Below are positions 1 to 8,803 of a stretch of DNA of 43,940 bases, piece by piece. The number at the start of each line of letters is the position of its first letter. The first letter of the stretch is position 1. This DNA is from a virus: IMG/VR virus record IMGVR_UViG_3300045918_000395, positions 1 through 43,940 of that record. The stretch is one strand, 5' to 3'. A program made the translations under genes and the position numbers. The notes beneath the pieces are model-generated. The model worked only from the letters and a program-made list of their open reading frames with translations. It made no database searches and was not told the origin of the DNA.

Positions 1-243
1 CAGTTCCGCCGTTGGCAGTTAGTAAAGAAGTTCCAAATGTAGTAGCAGTTCCATTGCCACCAGCAGATCCAGAAGATGCATAGTTTGAACTTCCAGCGCC
101 ACCTCCGCCGGACATTCTTACTTTAATCATTGAACAGCCGTAAGGAAGTGTGTAAGTTGCTGCAGTTCCAGAAGTTAAAATTTGAGTTGTTATTTTGCCA
201 GTTGACCCATACCCGCCGAACGCTTGTGGTGCTACTTTGAATT
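1..243. repeat. Terminal direct repeat, left copy (circular overlap)
   Basis: This stretch matches 43698-43940 base for base except at one position (C at 117, T at 43814). Both copies carry the same part of the adhesin gene in the same frame. This is what an assembler leaves at the ends of a circular or circularly permuted molecule. The unique unit would be 43,697 bp. A true 243-bp terminal redundancy cannot be excluded. Confidence 0.95.
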
Positions 244-1423
244 TACCGAAGTAAAGATTGTACGCTAATGCTGAAGATGTCGCACAGTGAATCATTAATC
301 TATACGAAGTAGACGTTGCACTTGTTTGAAACGAAGCATTAACTTGTCCAGTTAGCGTTGTAGATGAGGTAAGAAACTTAAAGTTTTGTGGCTCAATAAT
401 TTGAGAGTTAGTTACATCAAAAATGCTCACGATTAAATCTGAGTCTGTAGTGTTTGATCCAGCTACAAATGTACCACTTACAACAATGTATGATAAATTT
501 AATGACATCACTTTGGCTTTATCATCGCCGTCAATTGAGAAATCGTAGCTAACACCCTCACCTTGAGTATTTGATGCTGGCTTAATAAATGATAACGCAC
601 TAGCTGATCCAAAAGCCGTATACGCTGTACAAATTGCTGCCAACGAGCTTGATCCGCCACTTCCAGTAACAGGTCTAGACTGCGCTGTATTTTTATATGT
701 GTAATATCCAGTTGGAAGTCCTGTATCAAAGTTTGAATTTAATATGTAATTCTCGCCACCACCGCTACCACTTCCAACAGCAGTTAAACTTGCACCATCA
801 TCAATGTATGCTTTTTTAGTATCAGTAGCGTAGATTAGTGTAGCTTCTTTTCTAGTTAATCCATCAAGCGTAGCCTTAGTAGCCTTTGGCAAAGTTAAGC
901 GTGAGGTGTTCGTTGCTGTCCCACCATCTATATCTTTTAATGTTACAACTTTAGCATTTGTTGTTGTTAATAGAGTTGAAGTGTCAGCAATACCATGCAC
1001 AGAAGTTGTAGCACTTGTATGAGTACCTAAATTAGTGCTTACAGTAGTTACGTTTCCATTAGTCGTAGAAAGGTCGCTAGCCAGCGCACGAGTATTTACA
1101 TCAGACTGTAGACCGCGAGTATCAATATCGCTTTGTAGCTCGTTTAAAGCTGTTTGAACGTCACTTGCAGCAAGATTACCAAGTGGAGTATTTACGATAT
1201 TCGCCGCTGGCACATTATTTACAGTATTTGTTGCACCACTAATCGTCTTGTTGGTTAAAGTAATCGCATTGTCAGCAGTCGCCACCACCTTTACAACACC
1301 ACCAATTACTTTCTTAATAAGGCCACTAGTAGTATTTAACCACATTCTACCATCAGGCAAGTTAGTAGGGTCCGTGGTTAAGTTTTCTAGCTGTGCATCT
1401 TTTAGCTGACTCTTGATTTTCAT
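1..1423 (-). CDS. Tail fibre / adhesin, N-terminal part (runs off window start)
   Basis: The ATG at 1423 is preceded by a GTAGGTAG ribosome site. The frame is open to base 1 and continues in phase at 43697 across the terminal repeat, so the whole protein would be 898 residues. The N-terminus (MKIKSQLKDAQLENL, then GRMWLNTTSG) looks like the virion-binding start of phage tail fibres. A helical, Asn/Thr/Ser-rich stretch follows, then a motif with YIDDG at about residue 200, and a beta-rich domain (GGENYILNSNFDTG onward) typical of carbohydrate-binding fibre modules. It should sit at the tail tip or side and contact the host surface. The receptor is unknown. Its first gene neighbour upstream is a small membrane protein ending 6 bp before it. 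Confidence 0.8.
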   Translation of the reverse strand, partial: MKIKSQLKDAQLENLTTDPTNLPDGRMWLNTTSGLIKKVIGGVVKVVATADNAITLTNKTISGATNTVNNVPAANIVNTPLGNLAASDVQTALNELQSDIDTRGLQSDVNTRALASDLSTTNGNVTTVSTNLGTHTSATTSVHGIADTSTLLTTTNAKVVTLKDIDGGTATNTSRLTLPKATKATLDGLTRKEATLIYATDTKKAYIDDGASLTAVGSGSGGGENYILNSNFDTGLPTGYYTYKNTAQSRPVTGSGGSSSLAAICTAYTAFGSASALSFIKPASNTQGEGVSYDFSIDGDDKAKVMSLNLSYIVVSGTFVAGSNTTDSDLIVSIFDVTNSQIIEPQNFKFLTSSTTLTGQVNASFQTSATSTSYRLMIHCATSSALAYNLYFGKFKVAPQAFGGYGSTGKITTQILTSGTAATYTLPYGCSMIKVRMSGGGGAGSSNYASSGSAGGNGTATTFGTSLLTANGGT

Positions 1424-1429
1424 TTCTAC

Positions 1430-1573
1430 CTACTTTTTGAAATATAATATTGCGATAATAATTGTTAAAATTAGTTGAACATAAGCAATCGTCTTATAGC
1501 TCTTTGCTTGTTGCTTATAGATGTACACAATCTCTGCATTTGTTTTATTTTCTCTTTGATGCCATCTAGCCAT
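1430..1573 (-). CDS. Small membrane protein, 47 aa
   Basis: The ATG at 1573 overlaps the stop of the upstream virion gene as TAATG, and the TAG stop lies 6 bp before the adhesin start. The N-terminal half is polar and basic (MARWHQRENKTNAE). The C-terminal half is one hydrophobic helix (YVQLILTIIIAILYF) ending in KK, so it is probably a single-span protein with a soluble N-terminus. Translational coupling on both sides argues that it is real despite its size. The function is unknown. A holin role is possible because of the size and single span, but a membrane-cluster candidate for lysis exists at 40.7-41.9 kb. Confidence 0.65.
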   Translation of the reverse strand: MARWHQRENKTNAEIVYIYKQQAKSYKTIAYVQLILTIIIAILYFKK

Positions 1574-2028
1574 TATACAAGTACCTTATGAAGTTTATAG
1601 TTTACAGCGATAGTACGAACGCCAGGCTCTTCACAAGCCTCATACTTTACTCTTAGGATAAGTCCAGTCATTAACTTTGCAGGGTAAGCATTTTCTAGCT
1701 CAAATTGCTTTTGTGAATCTTCACATACTCTGTAGTTAGAGACATATTCATTAAGTATTCCAGCAGTAGGATGGCAGACTTGCATAGAAATCTTATCAGC
1801 CATTTTTCCACCTTTAACCATTAGAATACCGCCTGATAAAAGCGTGTCTTCTAGAACTTCTAAATCAATGTGTAATTCTTGATTAGAAAATACGGCTGGG
1901 TTTTGGTCTGTAGCAGCACTCACTTCGTGAACATCACATACGCCGATAGCACCTTGACCATGAAAGTTAAGTTTATCAGCTGTAAATTCAGCGTTACTTA
2001 GAGGTTTAAATAAAGTATTTGAAGGCAT
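1573..2028 (-). CDS. Putative virion-associated protein, 151 aa
   Basis: The ATG is preceded by AAGGAGTAAAA. No family is recognised. The sequence is mixed alpha/beta with several Cys residues (GVCDVHE, QVCHPTAG, YRVCEDS, YEACEEPG), which is unusual among its neighbours. The C-terminus is strand-rich (LKMTG-like turn, then RTIAVNYKLHKVLV). It lies in the cassette between the major capsid and adhesin genes, 9 bp after a pair of paralogous structural genes, so a role in the capsid surface or tail appendage is inferred from position only. Confidence 0.6.
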   Translation of the reverse strand: MPSNTLFKPLSNAEFTADKLNFHGQGAIGVCDVHEVSAATDQNPAVFSNQELHIDLEVLEDTLLSGGILMVKGGKMADKISMQVCHPTAGILNEYVSNYRVCEDSQKQFELENAYPAKLMTGLILRVKYEACEEPGVRTIAVNYKLHKVLV

Positions 2029-2037
2029 TTTTACTCC

Positions 2038-2664
2038 TTATATTTCTTCCCAGTATAAAATTACGTTTAAAACATCGCCTATTACCCCAGCGTTTGGCGA
2101 AATTATTCCTAGTGCTTGTCCTGGCAATATTTCTAAATCACGGTCAAAATAACAGATTGTCTTTTTGCTTGTTAGAGATCGAGGATTTATCGCATTAAAT
2201 ATAGACTGAGCTGGTGCAGAAATTTGAGAAATTGTTGCAGCAAGTGGAGTTGTCGCAGTCCCATCTGCCATAAATATTTGTGTCATACTTGTTGCATTCG
2301 TTGATAGTTCAGGAATTGCAGTAAGAGAAACACCAGCAGAAACTGAAGTGAAAAACCCTACGGGGTATCTTTGTAAAGTATATTGTTGGTTACTTGCAGC
2401 AGCAGTTCCATAGAATGAAACTATGAAATCACATTTTTTTAACTTAATACGCTTAGTCGACGAAGTGTTTCTCATAACAAATTGATAAGCACCTGCACCG
2501 CCTCCTGTTAGAGACCAAACCATGTCAACGCTTACCATATACTCAGGGTATGCTTCTAACAATTCCGTCTCAGCATTAGTTTCATACTCTGTGAATCTAG
2601 CTGCCTTTGATGTTGCATCCACTGAAAGTAAATCAGCAGATGCGCCACTTTTAAGTTGTGACAT
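2038..2664 (-). CDS. Putative virion protein, paralogue A, 208 aa
   Basis: This protein aligns over its length with the next gene upstream (2664-3275). Shared blocks are KSGAS-DL-SVD followed by SKAAR-T-Y, EYMVS, then FYGTAAA/FCGTAAA, and a C-terminal block with GVIGDV and LYW-E. The beta-rich, Gly/Ala-rich composition suggests a decoration or fibre-base protein. Its start overlaps the stop of its paralogue as TAATG, so the two are translated together. Divergence is high outside the shared blocks, which implies an old tandem duplication. The exact function is unknown. Confidence 0.65.
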   Translation of the reverse strand: MSQLKSGASADLLSVDATSKAARFTEYETNAETELLEAYPEYMVSVDMVWSLTGGGAGAYQFVMRNTSSTKRIKLKKCDFIVSFYGTAAASNQQYTLQRYPVGFFTSVSAGVSLTAIPELSTNATSMTQIFMADGTATTPLAATISQISAPAQSIFNAINPRSLTSKKTICYFDRDLEILPGQALGIISPNAGVIGDVLNVILYWEEI

Positions 2665-3275
2665 TATTTTTCACCCCAATATAAATTGATAGCAAATACG
2701 TCTCCAATTACTCCGGTCGCATAAGGATAAAGAACAAGTCCTTCATTAGGAAGCAGCTCAACATCTTTATCGAAGACGTAGTTAATTGAAGCACCAGTCA
2801 CAGATCTTGGGACTACAGTTATAGCCACAGTGCCGGACTTTGTTACACCTGTTAGAGTCAACCCAGTACCCGCAACACATACTCTACAATCTGCAACGGT
2901 AGACGCTGACATGCCAGAATTCTCAGCTGGAAATACAGTTATTGCAGTACCGCCCGTTGGAGTCGTCGAGCCAGCAGTGAATCTATCTAAACCGATTTGT
3001 AGGGCGGTGGCAGCAGCGGTTCCGCAGAACGCGCTAAAAATACTTACTTCTTTTAGTACCATGGTGCGAGTCGCGCCATTTCTTATAGTAAAGAATCCAA
3101 CCGTTGTAGCGAGCGCAGCAGTAGTTAGAATTGATGCGCTTACCATGTACTCAGCAATAAACTCAGTATTTAATAAAGTTCCATCAGTTTTATACTGTGT
3201 AACCCTTGCAGCTTTACTCACTGGGTCTACTGTCATTAAATCTGTACTTGCACCACTTTTTATTTCTCTAGCCAT
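2664..3275 (-). CDS. Putative virion protein, paralogue B, 203 aa
   Basis: This is the tandem paralogue of the gene at 2038-2664, with the same N-terminal block (MAREIKSGASTDLMTVD, then SKAARVTQYKTDG) and the same ending (ATGVIGDVFAINLYWGEK). The start is set by a GGAGTAAGAA ribosome site just downstream of a fibre-like gene. The fold looks like an all-beta sandwich. Paralogous pairs of this kind on phage particles usually make homologous appendages with different partners, but that is inference here. Confidence 0.65.
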   Translation of the reverse strand: MAREIKSGASTDLMTVDPVSKAARVTQYKTDGTLLNTEFIAEYMVSASILTTAALATTVGFFTIRNGATRTMVLKEVSIFSAFCGTAAATALQIGLDRFTAGSTTPTGGTAITVFPAENSGMSASTVADCRVCVAGTGLTLTGVTKSGTVAITVVPRSVTGASINYVFDKDVELLPNEGLVLYPYATGVIGDVFAINLYWGEK

Positions 3276-3284
3276 TTCTTACTC

Positions 3285-4367
3285 CTATGCTACCGAGTAG
3301 CCTATTTTATAATTTCCAAATAAAGTTCCACATTCTTGCTCAACATAAATAGTAAACCCTGTGCTTGCTACTACATTTCCACAAGTTATTTTAGGTGGAT
3401 CTATAGTTAAATCATCAATGTCATGATCGCTTGTTGCTTCTATAACTAACCAGCAGTTTACAATATTTGTAGATAAAATTGTTGGTACTGATATGCTTTG
3501 TTCATAGTAATTTGTTACAGTTCCAATAGTACCAGTGTTTAAAGTAGCAGAGCTATACGCTATACTTCCGCCGCCACCACCACTTGAAGGAAGCGATGAA
3601 ATAAGTATTTTCTTTTTATTAAATAAATTTGCACTATCCTCGATTAAAAGAACATCAGCACCTACTGGTGTAGCCTTGCTAGTTAATGAATTAATATCAC
3701 CAGCCGCTAGTTTTAGCTGGGCATCATTTGTTACATTACCTAATCCTACTTGTGCAGCGGTAGTAGAATGTGGGTTAGAAGTATTTCCGGTATGAGTATT
3801 TAAATTAGTTTGAACTGTGCTAGAAGATCCAATTGCATCATAAGCGGCACTTCCTTCAGCACTAGTTAAATACTGAGTGTGTGGGTCTAAAGCAGAAACG
3901 TGAGCAGATAAAGCACTTGAAGCAGTACCGCTTGCATCAGCACCAACATCACTTGCAGTAATACTCACATTAGAACTTAAAGTATGTCCATTAATCGTAG
4001 TAGTTTTAGTGACAAGTACACTCAAGTCCTGATCACCAGAATTTGTACCACTTTGATTTGCTATAGTAGTTAAATTAGCATCGGTTACAAATCTTTTATT
4101 AAATGAATCTGTAATATTCATAGTCGTTGTTGTATCTGCATTCACAACATTGCTTAGACCTATGTCTGTCTTATTAATAACTACAACACCAGTTTTACTA
4201 TTAACAGAGTCAACTGCACCACCTAGAGTTAGCTTTTGCCAGTTAGCAGACGATGTAATCCCATTAGAAATATACACATCACCTGTAACTAAATCAGTGT
4301 AAGACGCTCCGTAAACTAATGGAGTAGTTCCAGGTGCGCCACTTCCTTTAAAATAATATTGAGACAT
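3285..4367 (-). CDS. Fibre-like virion protein, 360 aa
   Basis: The ATG overlaps the upstream stop region at 4367. The N-terminus (MSQYYFKGSGAPG, then TGDVYISNG) is an attachment-like segment. The central part has fibre signatures: a GLSNVVNADTTTTMNI block, SGTNSGDQDLS, NPHSTTAAQVGLGNVTND and LTSAEG repeats, all common in phage tail or head fibres that trimerise. A Gly-Ser run (about residues 265-272) links to a beta-rich C-terminal domain with two Cys residues (ITCGNVV, EQECGTLFG). It is most likely a structural fibre. Whether it sits on the head or tail is not visible. Confidence 0.7.
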   Translation of the reverse strand: MSQYYFKGSGAPGTTPLVYGASYTDLVTGDVYISNGITSSANWQKLTLGGAVDSVNSKTGVVVINKTDIGLSNVVNADTTTTMNITDSFNKRFVTDANLTTIANQSGTNSGDQDLSVLVTKTTTINGHTLSSNVSITASDVGADASGTASSALSAHVSALDPHTQYLTSAEGSAAYDAIGSSSTVQTNLNTHTGNTSNPHSTTAAQVGLGNVTNDAQLKLAAGDINSLTSKATPVGADVLLIEDSANLFNKKKILISSLPSSGGGGGSIAYSSATLNTGTIGTVTNYYEQSISVPTILSTNIVNCWLVIEATSDHDIDDLTIDPPKITCGNVVASTGFTIYVEQECGTLFGNYKIGYSVA

Positions 4368-4576
4368 TAATCTCCCCTCACGATGTTGCCATTACAATCC
4401 GTTACGACATTTCCATCGTAATCAACAGCAAGGGAGTCCTCGTTAAAGGTTGCTCCCCCACCGCTAATGCCACCAGTAAAGCCAATAAAGGTTAGAGCAG
4501 ATGCTAAGTCCATCTCTGTAGGGTAGTCGTATTCTACCCCGTCCTTTTCTAATATTGTGATCTTTAATGTAGGCAT
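4367..4576 (-). CDS. Small hypothetical protein, 69 aa
   Basis: This short acidic protein (MPTLKITILEKDGVEYDYP onward) ends in DYDGNVVTDCNGNIVRGD and has a glycine-rich centre (FTGGISGGGATFNEDS). It is packed between two fibre-like genes with tight spacing (15 bp upstream, shared boundary downstream). No family is recognised. It may be a chaperone or linker for the adjacent fibres. Confidence 0.55.
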   Translation of the reverse strand: MPTLKITILEKDGVEYDYPTEMDLASALTFIGFTGGISGGGATFNEDSLAVDYDGNVVTDCNGNIVRGD

Positions 4577-4591
4577 TTATCCTCTATCTAA

Positions 4592-5968
4592 TTACGCATT
4601 CTTTTTAACAAATTTAATATTTACATGAAGGTCTGTAGCATTTGCAGCAACACCTAATTCCCAAACATGTGAGCCTGACCCACTTGGAATAGTTTGAGTT
4701 AAAGCTGTACCACTCCAATAAACTGGCATTCCAACTACAGCGGCACTTAACACTCCTGTAACTAGAACATCGTCGAAAATAGCTTTTACAGTTTGACCAT
4801 TAGTCAAAGTCGCATTAGCAAGTCCTACGATTCGTTTATTGTTAGTTAAAGCACCAAACTCAGTTACAGTGTTCGCAGCACTTACATAGATTGGAAAACC
4901 TTTAGTTACACCACCAGCCGCTACAGTGTAAGATACACCAGACTCGTGAACTAAACTGAAAAGCTCTTGTATTGCACTCTCTACTTCAGTGTTAGCAGTG
5001 TAACCACCAGCATCAGCGATAGGAATACTTGCAGCTTTAACTTGTCCAGCACCAGTACCGAAATCAATTTTAGCAGCTTTTACACCAAGATCTTTTAATT
5101 GTAGAGCGTCTGAAACTACCTCAACACCAACACCGTCTACTTTTACATCTAGTACACCAGCAGTAAGACCTAATGCGGCACCAGCAACACCTGAAGCTAA
5201 TGAAATGTCTACACCAACTTTTTGCAAACCACCTGATGCAGTTGTGCTCTCAAACGCTTGTACTTGCCAAGATACGCCACCGAATAAGTAGATACCTGTA
5301 GAGTCACTATTTACTGACAACATATTACCAGCAACAGGTACAGTGAATACCCAAGCAGACCCACTCCATTGAGCAATTTGAGTCTCTTTACCAGCGAAAG
5401 CACCAGTAGCAGTAGCGATAACTAAATATCTATCACCAGCAACAGGAGACCCTGGAGGTGTAGCTACTTTGCTAATTACAGCGTTTAACCAAGTAGATCC
5501 AACTTGCAAATCATCAACATACTTTTTATCAACTAACTGAGTGTTAGAAGAAAATGTTGGGTGAGTAGCATAAGATTGAATCGCACTTAGATTGCGAGAT
5601 CCATCAGCTTTTAAGTACATTGTATGATCATCAGCACTTAAGTTAGTTAATGAGCTATGTGATAAAGCTGCATTTAAAGTAGTGTTGTTAATTAAATCAT
5701 TCAAGTAACCAGCAGCGTTTGTTTTAACAGGCTTTGCAGCATCAGCCGCCCCTGCGCTTGTGTTAATTGCTTCACTCTTTTTGAAGTAAGCAGCATCATG
5801 CGTGTGGCGTCCGTTAGCATCAACACCACCAACTAAATCCGATAAAGCGGCGTCTGTAAGTGATGCATTGGCAGTATCAAAACTTGCCATCTTAATGCTA
5901 TCACCAGCCTCACTGTGTTCTTGGTCAAATCCATCTGCATTTTTAAATAATACCTTAATTAGAGCCAT
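4592..5968 (-). CDS. Fibre-like capsid-associated protein, 458 aa
   Basis: The start ATG at 5968 follows GGAGGGTAATAA. N-terminal residues (MALIKVLFKNADGFDQEHSE) are followed by HTHDAAYFKKSEA and LSADDHTMYLKADGSRN, blocks known from phage fibre shafts. Next comes VDKKYVDDLQVGSTWLNAV with PPGSPVAGDRYLV, a module common in tail-fibre and head-fibre proteins. The C-terminal 130 residues (FPIYVSAANTVTEFG, then KAIFDDVLVTGVL and GMPVYWSG) form a small beta domain resembling phage capsid-decoration domains. Position between the capsid and adhesin genes supports a particle-surface role. Confidence 0.7.
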   Translation of the reverse strand: MALIKVLFKNADGFDQEHSEAGDSIKMASFDTANASLTDAALSDLVGGVDANGRHTHDAAYFKKSEAINTSAGAADAAKPVKTNAAGYLNDLINNTTLNAALSHSSLTNLSADDHTMYLKADGSRNLSAIQSYATHPTFSSNTQLVDKKYVDDLQVGSTWLNAVISKVATPPGSPVAGDRYLVIATATGAFAGKETQIAQWSGSAWVFTVPVAGNMLSVNSDSTGIYLFGGVSWQVQAFESTTASGGLQKVGVDISLASGVAGAALGLTAGVLDVKVDGVGVEVVSDALQLKDLGVKAAKIDFGTGAGQVKAASIPIADAGGYTANTEVESAIQELFSLVHESGVSYTVAAGGVTKGFPIYVSAANTVTEFGALTNNKRIVGLANATLTNGQTVKAIFDDVLVTGVLSAAVVGMPVYWSGTALTQTIPSGSGSHVWELGVAANATDLHVNIKFVKKNA

Positions 5969-5985
5969 TTATTACCCTCCTTGGG

Positions 5986-6372
5986 TTATGTTACGATTAT
6001 TTCACCAGTAGTGTCGTTATAACCAACCGATGTTGAGTTTGGATCAAAGCCATATCGTGCCCACATATCTTCAACGTAGAGTCGATACATCTTCTTTTCA
6101 TTCTCGTAGCTTTCTGCTTTTTCTCTTACTAATAATCTTTGTTTTTCAATTTTGTTTTTTAATAATTCACTCTCTAGAATCATATTTCTCAATGATTGCT
6201 CTTCTAAATTCATTAATAGTCTTGAGTTAGTAATATCTCTAGATAACGTTTCACACTTAAGTAAATCATCAGATGAAAGTTTTTCGACCTTTGCCTCAGT
6301 CAATACTATTCCTGTATCAACCGCTACATCTTCAATTATCTCTTTAGCTTTTCTTCTGCTATTTGTTGCCAT
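5986..6372 (-). CDS. Coiled-coil protein, 128 aa
   Basis: The protein is almost fully helical and highly charged. Heptads run from about residue 45 to 95 (NLEEQSLRNMILESELL, then KIEKQRLLVREKAE), and a short segment with YGFDPNSTSVG precedes a beta hairpin at the end. It resembles small phage structural or chaperone proteins that precede fibre genes. No family is recognised. It lies 10 bp after a virion gene and 17 bp before the 458-residue fibre gene. Confidence 0.6.
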   Translation of the reverse strand: MATNSRRKAKEIIEDVAVDTGIVLTEAKVEKLSSDDLLKCETLSRDITNSRLLMNLEEQSLRNMILESELLKNKIEKQRLLVREKAESYENEKKMYRLYVEDMWARYGFDPNSTSVGYNDTTGEIIVT

Positions 6373-6382
6373 TACCTAACTC

Positions 6383-6871
6383 CTATAATTGCACTGGCTT
6401 TTGTATTGAAACAAATATGTCGTTACCACCAAGTGATGATCCAACTATTGTCATAATACTTCCAGTTGACGGTCTCACATCTGAAATCGCGCCATTAATA
6501 TCTAAAAACAATAAACTATTAACTAAGAACACAGAGAATGAAGGATCGTTTACTACCCCCATCAATGTTATGTTTACATTTGTGTCCATTGCGGCATCTG
6601 CATCAGCAAAGCCAAGCACAATACTATTTCCGATAGGTCCATTCTTTGTAGCTAGAGTGACGTAGGTGCTATTAACAGCACGAACAGCCTCACCACGCAG
6701 AATATTTACACTTGCTTTACGAGTAATCTTTAATGCCGCTGCATAACTTGCGACCACACTTCTTTGAGCCACTTCTGCCATTGCATCTTGTAAATTCGTA
6801 GCTGTAGTACCACCACCCGAGTTATCGAATGGGATTGCTTTAGCTACAACAGAGGCAAAGTAATTACGCAT
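6383..6871 (-). CDS. Putative virion protein, 162 aa
   Basis: The start overlaps the end of the upstream gene by 8 bp. The N-terminus (MRNYFASVVAKAIPFDNSG, then TATNLQDAMAEVAQRS) has the pattern of phage fibre attachment segments, in which a short helix follows TNLQDA. The rest is beta-rich (SIVLGFADADAAMDTNVN). No named family is recognised. A trimeric appendage component is the likeliest reading. Confidence 0.55.
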   Translation of the reverse strand: MRNYFASVVAKAIPFDNSGGGTTATNLQDAMAEVAQRSVVASYAAALKITRKASVNILRGEAVRAVNSTYVTLATKNGPIGNSIVLGFADADAAMDTNVNITLMGVVNDPSFSVFLVNSLLFLDINGAISDVRPSTGSIMTIVGSSLGGNDIFVSIQKPVQL

Positions 6872-7478
6872 TCTCTGTTACCCTCACGTCGTTAGTACCA
6901 CTTGCTGCAATCAAAAAAATATGAGTAGACGCACCAACATTCCAACCAACCATCTGTGAAGCAAATATTGGCGTCCCTGTTGATGTTGTTACTGATGAGT
7001 TATACCCCCAGTAAATAGTCTGAGCAGAGTTATTAAATGCAGTTAAGCTCTTTCTATTAGTTAAAGTAGAAGTGCTCACCTTAGCCTCTGTAGCAGTAAT
7101 ACCAACGCTCACAGCACCTTGAGTACCGCCTGAGTTTGGTGTTGCACTTGATGTTAGTGAGTTAAGTAAAGCCACAGCCTGAGCATCTACTATATTCGCC
7201 GTACCATCAGCGTTTACTGACATCTTATTGGTGCCATCTCCTATTGATACAGAGTCGTTTTGATGCATTAAAGTAATATCAGTGACATTTACATCTAATG
7301 ACTTTTTACCAGCGACATCTGTAATAGTAGCAGTGGTCGTACCATCAGTTATTTTGACAGTACCAGCACTACCACCAACACTGCCCGCGACAATAAGCTC
7401 ACCAGCGGCATTCGTCTTTGGATGAACGAAATTACCACTTGGATCTTGGCCTATTGATGGAGCTACTGCTGATGACAT
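6864..7478 (-). CDS. Putative capsid-decoration or fibre protein, 204 aa
   Basis: This protein is the first gene after the capsid terminator. It has the Gly/Ala/Thr-rich strand repeats (VKITDGTTTATITD, SVSIGDGTNKMSV) seen in phage head-decoration or fibre proteins. Its C-terminal part (YWGYNSSVTTSTGTPIF, MVGWNVGASTHIFLI) reads like a small beta barrel. The ribosome site is weak (CGTGAGGTCAA). The location directly after the major capsid gene supports a particle-surface role. Confidence 0.6.
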   Translation of the reverse strand: MSSAVAPSIGQDPSGNFVHPKTNAAGELIVAGSVGGSAGTVKITDGTTTATITDVAGKKSLDVNVTDITLMHQNDSVSIGDGTNKMSVNADGTANIVDAQAVALLNSLTSSATPNSGGTQGAVSVGITATEAKVSTSTLTNRKSLTAFNNSAQTIYWGYNSSVTTSTGTPIFASQMVGWNVGASTHIFLIAASGTNDVRVTENA

Positions 7479-7490
7479 TTGACCTCACGA

Positions 7491-7518
7491 GAAAAAGGGG
7501 GTAGCGTGTACCACCCCC
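7491..7518 (-). terminator. Rho-independent terminator after major capsid gene
   Basis: On the minus strand a GC-rich hairpin (GGGGGTGG ... TACCCCC) lies 19 bases after the capsid stop and is followed at once by TTTTT. In a late operon this would act as a partial terminator that gives more capsid message than downstream fibre message. Confidence 0.7.
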
Positions 7519-7536
7519 AGAAAACGATTGTTTTTA

Positions 7537-8790
7537 TTAAGCGATTGCAGAAGCGATTTTTAGTCCGCCCATATTGGCTGGGGCTTTTACAATTAGCTCA
7601 AATTCGGCCATTTTATCCACAATATACTGGTAGCCAGTAGTGTTTCTGATTTCGAATGCCTCTAGTGGAGACATAGGATTGGCTTTCTTAATTAGCTCGC
7701 CACGAGAAGCAATTGTTATTGCATCGTAATCGATTAAGAATGCTTTATCAGAAGGAATACCGCGAGCACTTCTTACTTTTAGTGATCCATGAGGACCAGT
7801 AAGCTCTACAGTAGAAGAACCGAAAGTAGTCTCAGTTTTTCCCATTTCAAACTTACGGAAAGTCTCAGTAGCCTTAGCGATAGATTTGAAAGCTTGGTAT
7901 GGCACTAATACTTCTTTCATGATACCTCCACGGCCCATTTCTTCAGCTTCGTAGAAAGCATCGTAAAGAGCAGCAAGGAAAGTAGCACCAGTAGTAGCAG
8001 CAGAAAGGTCAGCAAAGTATGGTTGGAATACTGGACTTGCAGACTTAACCATTGCGCCACCGTATAAACTGTCAGCACCACCGTTTGCAGCAGAGAAACA
8101 GATTTGTACTAATGAAGTAGGTCCACTGTTCATTGCGTCTACAACATAAACTTTTGCAGCTTGTACAGTAGTGTATGCAGAAAGATCTACAACAGCGCCA
8201 CCTGTAGCAGCATTGTAAAGACTGAATGTACCAGCGTTTACATCGATACCGCGAACATAACCAGCAACAGCTACAGAGTCAGCGTCTTTGATTTGGATTT
8301 TCTCACGCTCTGTGAAAAGAGTAACTTTAGTTTTACCTACAGTCACTAAACCACCAACAGTACCATTTGCAGTTAATGGGCAGATAGATCCATCACCAAG
8401 AAGTGACAAGTTGATTTTCTCAGACATGCGCTTAGTGAATTGGTTTACCTTTTGTGGAAGGATAGACAAGAAAGACTTTTTAACATCGCCTTGATGTCTT
8501 AATAAATCCATTTGGTCAAAAATCATTGATCCTAAAAGCTGCTTAGGAGCAGATACATAAGGCTTAGCGTATTGAGCCAAAGGAATATCATTTGCTGCTG
8601 GTAAAGCACCCCACTCAAATCGGCTATTTTCAGACAATTCTACTGGGATTTGGTATTGACCTAGAGGCCAAGACTTATCTTTGTTTACTTTGTCCAAGAA
8701 CCAGTTGATACGCTTTACTTCGTTCATTAGTAGCTCATTTGGGGCATACTCTCTTAACATCACGTCGAAATTCGACACTAAATTTGACAT
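7537..8790 (-). CDS. Major capsid protein (HK97-like), 417 aa
   Basis: Order and size (TerL, portal, scaffold, then a 417-residue protein) identify this as the coat protein. It has an N-terminal arm, an insertion-like region with KIQIKDADSVAVAGY (a small beta subdomain at about 165-215), and a long helix with FLAALYDAFYEAEEMG. The C-terminal part reads as an A-domain (KAFLIDYDAITIAS, then ATMG-like GYQYIVDKMAEFELIV). No protease gene is present, so assembly probably relies on the separate scaffold. The start has TAGGAG five bases upstream of ATG. Confidence 0.85.
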   Translation of the reverse strand: MSNLVSNFDVMLREYAPNELLMNEVKRINWFLDKVNKDKSWPLGQYQIPVELSENSRFEWGALPAANDIPLAQYAKPYVSAPKQLLGSMIFDQMDLLRHQGDVKKSFLSILPQKVNQFTKRMSEKINLSLLGDGSICPLTANGTVGGLVTVGKTKVTLFTEREKIQIKDADSVAVAGYVRGIDVNAGTFSLYNAATGGAVVDLSAYTTVQAAKVYVVDAMNSGPTSLVQICFSAANGGADSLYGGAMVKSASPVFQPYFADLSAATTGATFLAALYDAFYEAEEMGRGGIMKEVLVPYQAFKSIAKATETFRKFEMGKTETTFGSSTVELTGPHGSLKVRSARGIPSDKAFLIDYDAITIASRGELIKKANPMSPLEAFEIRNTTGYQYIVDKMAEFELIVKAPANMGGLKIASAIA

Positions 8791-8803
8791 TTTTAACTCC
8801 TAG

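Noticed and set aside
2830-3300. 156-codon plus-strand open frame opposite a virion gene
   Set aside because: It is an antisense shadow of a well-placed structural gene, without a ribosome site.
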